A DNA stretch of 38,226 nt, from positions 1 through 38,226 of the forward strand of contig NZ_KB907289.1 in NCBI RefSeq assembly GCF_000381905.1, in the 5' to 3' direction. The notes beneath the pieces are model-generated. The model ran no database searches and was not told the origin of the DNA. It saw only the letters and a program-made list of their open reading frames with translations. Below, piece by piece: positions 13,131-20,797 of the stretch. Numbering within the stretch: position 1 is the stretch's first letter; the number at the start of each line of letters is the position of its first letter. Position numbers and translations under genes: made by a program. Source of the stretch: Paenibacillus fonticola DSM 21315 (GTDB lineage: Bacteria; Bacillota; Bacilli; Paenibacillales; Paenibacillaceae).

Positions 13131-15569
13131 ATGAAGTATAAAGAATTAATCGAAAAGATGACGATCGAAGAAAAAGCTTCATTAATGTCAGGCAAGGATT
13201 TCTGGCAAACGCAGGACATTAGCCGGCTGGGCATACCCAGCATGTTTCTTGCCGATGGACCGCACGGCATCCGGAAACAGGCCGTGGCCGCGGATAAGCT
13301 GGGCCTCAATGCCGGGGTTCCCGCAACCTGTTATCCGACGGCGGCGACAGTAGCCAACAGCTGGAATGTGGAGCTGGGGGAAAAGGTAGGAGAGTATCTG
13401 GGGGAAGAAGCGATTTCTCAGAAGGTCAATGTCTTGCTCGGCCCTGGCGTGAACATGAAGCGTAATCCCTTATGCGGAAGAAACTTCGAATACTTTAGCG
13501 AGGATCCATATCTAGCCGGCAAGATGGCGGCCAGTTATATTAGAGGCATTCAGTCGCAGGGGATTTCCGCTTGCGTCAAGCATTTTGCCGTGAACAATCA
13601 GGAAGAGAGACGGATGTCGATCGATACGATCGTCGACGAAAGAGCCCTTAGGGAAATCTATTTGACCGCCTTCGAAATTGCAGTAAAGGAAGGCCGGACG
13701 AAGTCGATCATGTCTTCCTATAATAAAATAAACGGTACATACGCTAATGAGAACATGTATGTAATGCAGGATATTTTACGCGGCGAATGGGGCTACCGTG
13801 GCGTCGTCGTCACGGATTGGGGCGGCAGCAATGACCGGGTGTTAGGGCTGCTGGCTGGAAATGAGCTGGAGATGCCGACAACGTCTGGGGAGACCGATCA
13901 AGAAATCGCCGAAGCTGTTCAAAGCGGGAGAATTAAAGAAGAGGTTTTGGACGAGTGCGTGGACCGGCTCCTTGACCTTATTTTTTCGACGGAGGCTGTA
14001 TATCAGCGACCACGGTTGGAGTTCAACGTGCAGCAGCACCATCGGGTATCGCAGAAGGTGGCGGAGGAGTCCATCGTGCTGCTCAAGAACGAGGGGAACA
14101 TCCTGCCGCTTAAATTTGGCAAGAAGGTAGCTGTTATCGGTGATTTTGCCAAGGATGCACGATATCAAGGGGCAGGTTCGTCGATCGTTAACCCGACGAT
14201 TTTGGATCATACTTTGGATTGTTTCGAGGAATCGGGTATCGTTAGCATCGGCTATGAGCCGGGCTTTGAGCGCTACGGCAAGAAGAATCCGCGCAAAATC
14301 GCCAAAGCCTGCGCGTTAGCAGAGAAAGCGGATGCCGTGCTGCTGTACCTCGGTCTGGATGAAGTGACAGAAGCCGACGGTCTGGACAGGCAGAGCATGC
14401 AAATTCCGGAGAACCAGATCGACTTGCTCCATGCATTGCATGGGGTAAATCCGAATATTATCGCCATCCTCTCCTGCGGCTCTGCGGTTGAAATGCCTTG
14501 GATCGGCAAAGTGAGAGGATTGCTGCATGGATATTTGGGAGGGCAGGCAGGAGCAAGAGCCATCCTCCGGGTATTATCCGGAGACGTGAACCCTTCGGGA
14601 AAGCTGGCCGAGACGTATCCGCTTCGCTATGAGGATACTCCCTCGTATCGCCATTTTCCGGGCAACGAATTGACGGCAGAATATCGCGAGAGCGTCTTTA
14701 TCGGGTATCGCTATTACGATACGGCGGATATCGATGTGCTGTTTCCTTTTGGATACGGACTTAGTTATACGACCTTTGACTATTCGGATATTAAGGTAGG
14801 CAAGTCGGGGGTCACCTTTACATTAACCAACTCGGGTGATCGGGCCGGCATGGAAATCGCGCAGCTGTACGTTGGCTGCGAGTCTAGCGATATATTCAGG
14901 CCGCAGAAAGAGCTGAAGGGTTTTGTTAAAGTATTTATCAATGCCGGAGAGTCCAAGACGGTGACGATTCCTTTTGACGATAAGACCTTTCGCTACTACA
15001 ACATCAAGACCAAACAGTGGGAAATCGAAGAGGCGGAATATACGATCATGGTCGGGGCCTCCAGTGCGGATATCCGGTTGGCCGGTTACCTTCATGTGAT
15101 GGGTACGGGGGCGCCCGCTCCTTATGAGAAGGAAAAGCTGCCGTCCTATTACTCTGGCCGGGTCAGCGATGTCGGTGTTGACGAATTTGAGCATCTGATC
15201 GGCCGGAAGGTGCCGGTTGCCACTTGGGATAGATCCAAGCCGCTCGGCTATAACGATACGATCGAGCAATGTCAGTATGCGAAGGGAGCCGTTGCCAGAC
15301 TGGCCTACCATTTGATTGTGTTCGCTTATTGGTTCCTGCGAAAAATCGGTAAACGAAGCACGGCAAATCTGATCATGATGTCCGTTTACCATACGCCGTT
15401 TAGGGGAATCGCCAGAATGACAGGCGGCGTGGTGAATATGGCCATGGTGGATGGCCTTTTGATAATGGCCAACGGCCGTTTCTTCAAGGGTTTGAGCCAT
15501 TTATTGAAAGAGAGAAGCCGTAAAATGAAGGCCGACAAGCTGCGCCGGCAAACGAAGAGGCTGGCTTGA
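13131..15569 (+). CDS. Glycoside hydrolase family 3 enzyme, paralogue of the first
   Basis: An 812-residue protein co-linear with the enzyme at 5935, including D229 in GVVVTDWGG, VKHFAVNN, GRNFEYFSEDP, the sandwich and fibronectin-III-like domains, and the same tail (AYHLIVFAYWFLRKIGKRST, GLLIMANGRFFKGLSHLLK). Most residues agree by eye, so this is a duplicated gene, yet each copy has its own promoter region. ATGAGG lies eight bases before ATG 13131, and an extended -10 (TGATATACT) lies near 13062. The 31-bp dyad is absent, so it may be regulated differently. No signal peptide. It ends at a bidirectional terminator. Confidence 0.9.
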   Translation: MKYKELIEKMTIEEKASLMSGKDFWQTQDISRLGIPSMFLADGPHGIRKQAVAADKLGLNAGVPATCYPTAATVANSWNVELGEKVGEYLGEEAISQKVNVLLGPGVNMKRNPLCGRNFEYFSEDPYLAGKMAASYIRGIQSQGISACVKHFAVNNQEERRMSIDTIVDERALREIYLTAFEIAVKEGRTKSIMSSYNKINGTYANENMYVMQDILRGEWGYRGVVVTDWGGSNDRVLGLLAGNELEMPTTSGETDQEIAEAVQSGRIKEEVLDECVDRLLDLIFSTEAVYQRPRLEFNVQQHHRVSQKVAEESIVLLKNEGNILPLKFGKKVAVIGDFAKDARYQGAGSSIVNPTILDHTLDCFEESGIVSIGYEPGFERYGKKNPRKIAKACALAEKADAVLLYLGLDEVTEADGLDRQSMQIPENQIDLLHALHGVNPNIIAILSCGSAVEMPWIGKVRGLLHGYLGGQAGARAILRVLSGDVNPSGKLAETYPLRYEDTPSYRHFPGNELTAEYRESVFIGYRYYDTADIDVLFPFGYGLSYTTFDYSDIKVGKSGVTFTLTNSGDRAGMEIAQLYVGCESSDIFRPQKELKGFVKVFINAGESKTVTIPFDDKTFRYYNIKTKQWEIEEAEYTIMVGASSADIRLAGYLHVMGTGAPAPYEKEKLPSYYSGRVSDVGVDEFEHLIGRKVPVATWDRSKPLGYNDTIEQCQYAKGAVARLAYHLIVFAYWFLRKIGKRSTANLIMMSVYHTPFRGIARMTGGVVNMAMVDGLLIMANGRFFKGLSHLLKERSRKMKADKLRRQTKRLA

Positions 15570-15575
15570 AGTGAA

Positions 15576-15614
15576 AAAATGAAGAAGCCGTTTTTTACGG
15601 GCTTCTTCATTTTA
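15576..15614. terminator. Bidirectional terminator between GH3 and zinc-ribbon genes
   Basis: AAAATGAAGAAGCC (15577-15589) and GGCTTCTTCATTTT (15600-15613) form a long stem with A/T tracts on both sides. It sits between two convergent genes and can serve both. Confidence 0.8.
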
Positions 15615-15618
15615 AATA

Positions 15619-16788
15619 TTATTTTAATGGCTTTTCTTTATATTCTTCAACCCAATAATCGTAGTATTCATTCTCCCATTTCGAACCATCATAGTATTCC
15701 ACCTCTTTAACACAAGCAATGGCTTTTGCAGCCTTTGAATTATCCAAATCCCATCCCCCGTCGTTTTTGCCGTTTGTTTTACCGGGTTGTATATTCGATT
15801 CGGCCCGTCCTTCTTTCAAATAATCTTCGTTTAACCAACCGACTTTAATAGGATAATTATTTTTATCAAATACCATATAGCCAACTGTATATTCCTTAAC
15901 CACCTTATTGGTATTGTTTTGGACTACAATTTCTATCATTTCATCATAAATCCAATCATTGAAGATCCGAGAACTTTCAACACTAACCTCTTGATTTGCC
16001 TTCAATTCCTCCATTTTTTTCTTGCGCTCAGCAGCTAGTTTTTCTTCATTCTGCTTTTCGTATACCGATTTTTTAGCTGTCAGTTCCGAATCGTTTGGCA
16101 TGATAGCTAAAGCTTCATTAATAATATTCACCGCTTGTTCGAATTGCTTCTCAGACGAAAGCTTGTCGGCATCGGCAAGGATAATTGCTTTATAGCTGGA
16201 TGAGGACTCGCTGATCAACACCTGAGCTCGATCATAATATGTATCCGATTCTATAACTTTTTGGAGTTCCACAAGTGCATCCTTTACATTATCGCTCTTC
16301 AGAAATTCTTCTCCGCTCTTAAACGCTATCCTTGAATCATTGAGTTCATTAATTTCATTTTGAGCTGCACTGACTTCAGATGACAAAAGGCTTGTTTTCT
16401 GAATCGCCTCGAATCTGTTTGCAGCAGCAGTGAATTCGATTTTTTCGTTTATATAATCTTGTTTTATTTTCTCGATATCCGCTTTTAGAAACGCTTCGAT
16501 CTCGGACTCCTTTTCTAAATCTCCCTTTATTTCTTGTTCATATACTTCAACGGCATTTCCATATTTATTATCTTGTATCGCCTTTTTGAATGCAGCGACC
16601 GGATTGCTGCTTAAAACAATGAATAGGATTCCTGCGACGATCAAAATGGCCAGAGCTCCCCCAATAATCAGCCACTTCGTATTAATCGTTATTTTTGTTT
16701 CTGCTTGAGCTGTTTTTACTTTTGTACCGCATTTATTACAAAATAAACTGTTTTCCGGTATTGGCGTCCCACATTTTCTGCATTCCAT
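15619..16788 (-). CDS. Zinc-ribbon, single-span membrane protein with coiled-coil stalk (copy A)
   Basis: A 389-residue protein starting MECRKCGTPIPENSLFCNKC, a two-CxxC zinc ribbon, followed by one membrane span (about 38-60, WLIIGGALAILIVAGILFIV), an outer helical region with TPR-like features (about 70-270), and a beta-rich C-terminal domain containing FNDWIYDEMIEIVVQNNT and EVEYYDGSKWENEYYDYWVE. AAGGGGA precedes ATG 16788. A clear paralogue lies at 32972-34150 on the same strand, on the other side of the T4SS region. The function is not known; the cytosolic ribbon plus outer domain suggests sensing or an envelope-assembly role. It is not an obvious T4SS core component. Confidence 0.7.
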   Translation of the reverse strand: MECRKCGTPIPENSLFCNKCGTKVKTAQAETKITINTKWLIIGGALAILIVAGILFIVLSSNPVAAFKKAIQDNKYGNAVEVYEQEIKGDLEKESEIEAFLKADIEKIKQDYINEKIEFTAAANRFEAIQKTSLLSSEVSAAQNEINELNDSRIAFKSGEEFLKSDNVKDALVELQKVIESDTYYDRAQVLISESSSSYKAIILADADKLSSEKQFEQAVNIINEALAIMPNDSELTAKKSVYEKQNEEKLAAERKKKMEELKANQEVSVESSRIFNDWIYDEMIEIVVQNNTNKVVKEYTVGYMVFDKNNYPIKVGWLNEDYLKEGRAESNIQPGKTNGKNDGGWDLDNSKAAKAIACVKEVEYYDGSKWENEYYDYWVEEYKEKPLK

Positions 16789-17254
16789 TTTAGATCCCCT
16801 TTTCCAGCATATTATCATTAATCATAGTCTATATGTACTGTTCGGCAGAATATGGGAAATTCCTTCATAGAATGCAACCTCTAGTAGCTCTTTAACTATT
16901 GTAAAAACATTTCTTTTTAGACGAAGGGATAGCTCTTTTTGCTTATATCTCCTCCAAAAGTAGGAGAGCTCCCCGATTCCTAAATTTCGACAAAATTTGA
17001 TAGGCAGAAAATGTGACGAACTTCCTTAATTTTCATAGTGTTTTAGCACCAAGTTTTCCAGTTTTTTGTTTGGAAAAATGCCCCTTTCAATCTATTTACA
17101 TTGGATTGTTAGAATAAGACAATAAATTAAATCTTTTATTTATTCAAAGATACATAATTGAACAGTGTATAGGTAAAAAGTACCTTGTTTGACAAAATAC
17201 TACTTTTTAATTTAGTATCTTTCTATGAATTGGCAGCCAAAGAAAGGGGACGAT
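16789..17254 (+). promoter_or_regulatory. AT-rich intergenic region with the T4SS operon promoter
   Basis: No gene is visible here. TTGACA (17189-17194) and TAGTAT (17213-17218) spaced by 18 bp form a good promoter for the coupling-protein operon. Small hairpins occur: TCTCCT/AGGAGA near 16949-16970 and TTTTCCA/TGGAAAA near 17055-17080. I see no inverted repeat plus nick motif that would identify an oriT. Confidence 0.55.
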
Positions 17255-19024
17255 ATGAGAAGCTCGATAAAGCCGGCGATCATCTTTTATTTTGTCATCT
17301 CAATGCTAGTTTTTTATGTTTTTAACAGGGTTGCTCTTATCTTGGAAGGAACTCAAGGGAATATTGCCCAAAACTTGAATTCTACTGTCGACGCGATCAT
17401 AAACTCGTTTACGAATCAACCTTTTATGCTTGGGATCACCAAGCCAAGCCTGCTGGCAGGTTTGTGCGGGGCGGCTCTTGTTGGGTTGGCTTTTTTGTAT
17501 AACGTCATAGGATCCAAGAAATATATGCGAGGGATCGAGCATGGATCGGCAAAATGGGGGACGAAAAGGGACATCGCTTCTTTCGTGAATAAGGACGATG
17601 AGGACCAAAACATAATTTTATCAGCCACTGAAAAACTCAGTATGACCAAAGCCAGGAAGTTTGAGCATGACCGCAACAAAAATGTGCTGGTCATTGGCGG
17701 GAGCGGCTCGGGAAAAACGTTTTCCCATATCAAGCCGAACCTTATGCAGCTTCACAGCTCGTATGTTGTGACCGACCCGAAAGGGACGCTGCTGCCCGAT
17801 ACCGGTCATCTGTTTGCCGAGAATGGTTATGAAATAAGGAGCTTCAACACGATCAACTTTAAGAAGTCGATGCACTATAACCCGCTTGCATACATAAGCA
17901 ATGAAAAGGATATTTTGAAGCTTGTCAATGTGTTGATCGAAAATACGAAAGGCGAAGGCCAGCAGAGCGGCGAAGATTTCTGGGTCAAAGCAGAGAAGCT
18001 TTGGTATAGTGCCGCGATCGGATATTTGTTCTATGAAGCACCGCTTAAGGAGCGAAATATTCCGGCGCTCGTAAGCATGCTGGACATGAGCGGGGCCAAA
18101 GAGCATGACGAGGATTTTCGAAGCCCGATGGATCTTATGTTCGAGGAGCTGGAGAGGCGCAAACCGGACTGCTTTCCGGTCAGACAATACAATAAGTTCA
18201 AACAGGCTGCCGGAAAAACGCTAAAGTCCATACTGGTCTCATGCGGCGCAAGGATGGCTCCTTTTGACATTCAAGAGCTGAGGGAGATCATGAGCTATGA
18301 CGAACTGCAGCTTGATGAAATCGGCGACCGTAAAACGGCCTTTTTCGTTATCATGAGCGATACAGACAATACATACAGCTTTATTGTGGCCATGCTGTTT
18401 TATCAAATGTTTAATCTGCTGTGTGATAAAGCGGATGACCAGTACGGAGGACAGCTGCCGGTTCATGTCCGCTGCATGCTGGATGAATTCGCGAATATAG
18501 GGAAAATTCCGAATTTCGAGAAATTAATCTCTACGATCCGCAGCAGGGAAATATCAGCGACTATTATTTTACAGTCCTTGTCCCAATTGAATTCGATTTA
18601 TAAAGAGGATGCAGAGACGATTATCGACTGCTGTGACACCCTGTTGTTTCTTGGCGGAAAGTCGACTAAAACGACCAAGAGCATTTCGGAAATGATCGGC
18701 AAGACGACGATCGACAACCAAAATGTGAATGAAACAAAAGGGCAAAATGCCAGCTACAGCCTTAACAATCAAGTACTGGGCAGAGACTTGATCGATGCAT
18801 CTGAAATCGGGCGTTTGCGAAGAGAGGAATGCCTTGTGCTGATGTCCGGCTTGCCGCCATTCAAAAGCTTAAAATACAATACGGCCAAACATAAAAGATT
18901 TCGCTATCTTGCCGATAGCGGCAAGCAAGGGAAATTTGAAATTGTTGGCCATGAAGTCGTTAGCGCCGAGGGGTTGAACGATTTTTCAGGTGCTTGGAAT
19001 ACAAATCAATCAAAGATGAATTGA
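17255..19024 (+). CDS. VirD4/TcpA-type T4SS coupling protein (TraG/TraD family ATPase)
   Basis: A 589-residue membrane ATPase that brings substrates to the secretion channel. Two membrane spans lie near residues 6-27 and 66-85, followed by the RecA-like domain: Walker A GGSGSGKT (148-155), YVVTDPKGTLLPDTG, a Walker B region in RCMLDEFANIGKIPNFEKL and the downstream STIRSREISATIILQSLSQ. These are hallmarks of the T4SS-DNA_transf family. ATG 17255 is chosen because GGGG lies six bases upstream; ATG 17225 in frame would make that site internal. It is the first gene of the secretion operon, 40 bases after the promoter. Coupling proteins usually work with a relaxase, which is not visible in this window. 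Confidence 0.9.
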   Translation: MRSSIKPAIIFYFVISMLVFYVFNRVALILEGTQGNIAQNLNSTVDAIINSFTNQPFMLGITKPSLLAGLCGAALVGLAFLYNVIGSKKYMRGIEHGSAKWGTKRDIASFVNKDDEDQNIILSATEKLSMTKARKFEHDRNKNVLVIGGSGSGKTFSHIKPNLMQLHSSYVVTDPKGTLLPDTGHLFAENGYEIRSFNTINFKKSMHYNPLAYISNEKDILKLVNVLIENTKGEGQQSGEDFWVKAEKLWYSAAIGYLFYEAPLKERNIPALVSMLDMSGAKEHDEDFRSPMDLMFEELERRKPDCFPVRQYNKFKQAAGKTLKSILVSCGARMAPFDIQELREIMSYDELQLDEIGDRKTAFFVIMSDTDNTYSFIVAMLFYQMFNLLCDKADDQYGGQLPVHVRCMLDEFANIGKIPNFEKLISTIRSREISATIILQSLSQLNSIYKEDAETIIDCCDTLLFLGGKSTKTTKSISEMIGKTTIDNQNVNETKGQNASYSLNNQVLGRDLIDASEIGRLRREECLVLMSGLPPFKSLKYNTAKHKRFRYLADSGKQGKFEIVGHEVVSAEGLNDFSGAWNTNQSKMN

Positions 19025-19040
19025 AAAGGAGAAAAAAATT

Positions 19041-19247
19041 ATGGATTTACTTGATGATGTACTGAAATTGGTAACCAAATTCGCCATTATTGGCGGCGGC
19101 CTTTGGCTGGTATGGGGCGTTGTCGTTCTGGCCGGCGGATTAAAAGATAAGAATGGCCCTGCTTTGCAGTCCGGGATCTGGCAAATTGTCGGCGGAGGAA
19201 TGATCATTGCTGCAGCAGCTCTCTTTGCGAACGTTACAGCAGCCTAA
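19041..19247 (+). CDS. Maff2-family pilin-like small membrane protein (VirB2-like)
   Basis: A 68-residue protein with two membrane segments (FAIIGGGLWLVWGVVVLAGG and GIWQIVGGGMIIAAAALFA) separated by a short polar turn. This matches Maff2 proteins found between the coupling protein and the VirB6-like gene in Firmicute conjugative elements, with a size and topology like VirB2 pilins. AAAAGGAG precedes ATG 19041. It lies 16 bp after the coupling gene and is followed directly by a terminator-like hairpin, which would let it be made in excess over later genes. Confidence 0.85.
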   Translation: MDLLDDVLKLVTKFAIIGGGLWLVWGVVVLAGGLKDKNGPALQSGIWQIVGGGMIIAAAALFANVTAA

Positions 19248-19266
19248 ACAACTCAAATAGATATTG

Positions 19267-19300
19267 GGGGAGGCTGGTTGCTGCTGGCCGCCCCTTTTTT
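19267..19300 (+). terminator. Intra-operon terminator-like hairpin after the pilin gene
   Basis: GGGGAGGCTGG (19267-19277) pairs with GGCCGCCCC (19286-19294), with one mismatch and two wobble pairs, followed by TTTTTT (19295-19300). It lies inside the T4SS operon, only 26 bp before the next start codon. It could partly terminate transcription and so lower expression of genes after the pilin. Confidence 0.5.
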
Positions 19301-19326
19301 ATGACTGCAGAGGAGTTGGTGCTAAG

Positions 19327-20169
19327 TTGACAGATGCCATTTTAGAGGTGTTGAAGTGGATCAATGATATGCTGCTGGGCATGGCGACAGAGGGTTCAGA
19401 TCTAACCGGGACGCTGAATGCATTTATGCCTGAACTTTATAAATATTGCGTTACGATTATGGATAATGTGGTGAAGCCAGTGGCCTACACGGTGCTAGCC
19501 TTGTTTTTCGTCCTTGAATTGTACAAGGCGAGCATCCGCACGGACGGCATGGGGGGCAGCGCCAACAATTTAGGGGCGGAAATTGTATTTCGTGTCCTGT
19601 TCAGGATGGTGCTGTGCAAGCTTGCGGTAGATAGCGTTTCGCTGATCCTGAATGCTATATATGATGCTACCACCCATCTCACTACGGGGATTGCGGGTGT
19701 AGTAGGGAGCAGCACTCCGTCCGGCGGGATTGATCTCGCTGCCATAGAACCGATGATTGATGAATTGGGCTTTTGGAAGCAGCTGGTCACTTTAATTATT
19801 TGCATGATTATATTTTTGGTCGTACTCGTGGCCGTCACGATATCTTACATTATCATCGTAGCCCGGTTTATCGAGTTGTATGTTTATTTCACCATATCAC
19901 CGATACCTCTTGCCACTTTGCCTAACGAAGAAATGTCCCAGATCGGCAAGAGCTTCCTGAAATCATTTGCAGCGGTGTGCCTGCAGGGGACGCTTATTTT
20001 TCTCGTTCTATCGTTCCTGCCGGCCATATTCAATGCGATGGCTTCGGGAGCAGATAATTATGCGAACCTTTGGGGCAGCCTCATCGGTGTATTGGGATAT
20101 GCGATTGTTCTAATCATAGCCATAATGTCGACCGGAAGATGGGCAAAGGCAATATCTAACGCGATGTAG
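19327..20169 (+). CDS. VirB6/TrbL-like T4SS membrane protein
   Basis: A protein of about 280 residues with several membrane spans (VKPVAYTVLALFFVLELYKA, VTLIICMIIFLVVLVAVTIS, GTLIFLVLSFLPAIFNAM, GVLGYAIVLIIAIMST). The stretch FIELYVYFTISPIPLATLPN is characteristic of the VirB6-like proteins of Gram-positive T4SS, which form the inner channel. The start is probably TTG 19327 after GAGGAG at 19309; the in-frame head upstream overlaps the hairpin and is not conserved-looking. Gene order between Maff2 and PrgI is the usual one. Confidence 0.82.
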   Translation: MTDAILEVLKWINDMLLGMATEGSDLTGTLNAFMPELYKYCVTIMDNVVKPVAYTVLALFFVLELYKASIRTDGMGGSANNLGAEIVFRVLFRMVLCKLAVDSVSLILNAIYDATTHLTTGIAGVVGSSTPSGGIDLAAIEPMIDELGFWKQLVTLIICMIIFLVVLVAVTISYIIIVARFIELYVYFTISPIPLATLPNEEMSQIGKSFLKSFAAVCLQGTLIFLVLSFLPAIFNAMASGADNYANLWGSLIGVLGYAIVLIIAIMSTGRWAKAISNAM

Positions 20170-20185
20170 GATAGGAGGGGGCAAG

Positions 20186-20797
20186 TTGGCCATTGAAGTC
20201 AGAATACCTAAAGAAATTACGGAGTATAAGGAAAAGATTTTATTCGGCCTGTCCATCCGGCAGCTTATATGTTTCAGTGCCGCCATTGTACTGTCCATCG
20301 GCTCTTATATGCTGCTGACTAAGGTGTTCTATCTATCGATGGACGCGGCAAGCTATGTCATTATTATCGAATCGATTCCCTTGATGGCCATTGGTTTCGT
20401 GAAGAAAAACGGCTTTCCATTTGAAAAGTATTTTGCATTGTTTCTAAGGCACAGGATTGGCCGAAATAAACTACTGTATCGAACGGAGCTGTTGATTGAC
20501 AAAATTACTGACCCCAATAAGGAATCAGAAAGGAAATCGAAATATGCTTGGATTTTTGAAAAAGAAGAAGGTGCAGTCAGCGGACAGCCAAAACCAAACC
20601 GAAGAGAGCAAAAGCTCAACAAAACCATCAGAGAGTGCGAAATCTTTACGGTTACAAAAGCAGGCCGCAAAGCAAAGAGCAAAGCAGCAATCCGAAAAAT
20701 TAAGAAAGCTCGACAGGACTATAGAGCAGCAAAACGCAGACTTAAGAAAGAGGCTAAAGAAAGAAGCCGCTCCGAAATCGGTTCAACAGCAAATTAA
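20186..20797 (+). CDS. PrgI-family T4SS protein (VirB3-like) with long basic tail
   Basis: A 203-residue protein. The first 120 residues are a typical PrgI: VRIPKEITEYKEKILFGLSI, then two membrane spans (LICFSAAIVLSIGSYMLL and SYVIIIESIPLMAIGFVK) and FPFEKYFALFLRHRIGRNKL. The remaining 80 residues are very rich in lysine and arginine and are encoded in a different frame over the start of the VirB4 gene (20544-20797). TTG 20186 has GGAGGGGG five bases upstream. Members are usually shorter, so the tail may have arisen by overprinting, or by loss of an earlier stop codon. PrgI probably anchors VirB4 to the channel. Confidence 0.85.
   Translation: MAIEVRIPKEITEYKEKILFGLSIRQLICFSAAIVLSIGSYMLLTKVFYLSMDAASYVIIIESIPLMAIGFVKKNGFPFEKYFALFLRHRIGRNKLLYRTELLIDKITDPNKESERKSKYAWIFEKEEGAVSGQPKPNRREQKLNKTIRECEIFTVTKAGRKAKSKAAIRKIKKARQDYRAAKRRLKKEAKERSRSEIGSTAN

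Noticed and set aside
14823..15500. 225-residue frame opposite the third GH3 gene
   Set aside because: The reverse complement of a conserved GH3 region; histidine/arginine-rich, typical of antisense shadows in GC-richer genes.
16789..17254. oriT of a conjugative element
   Set aside because: Only small hairpins are visible, no nick-like motif is recognisable, and no relaxase gene adjoins.
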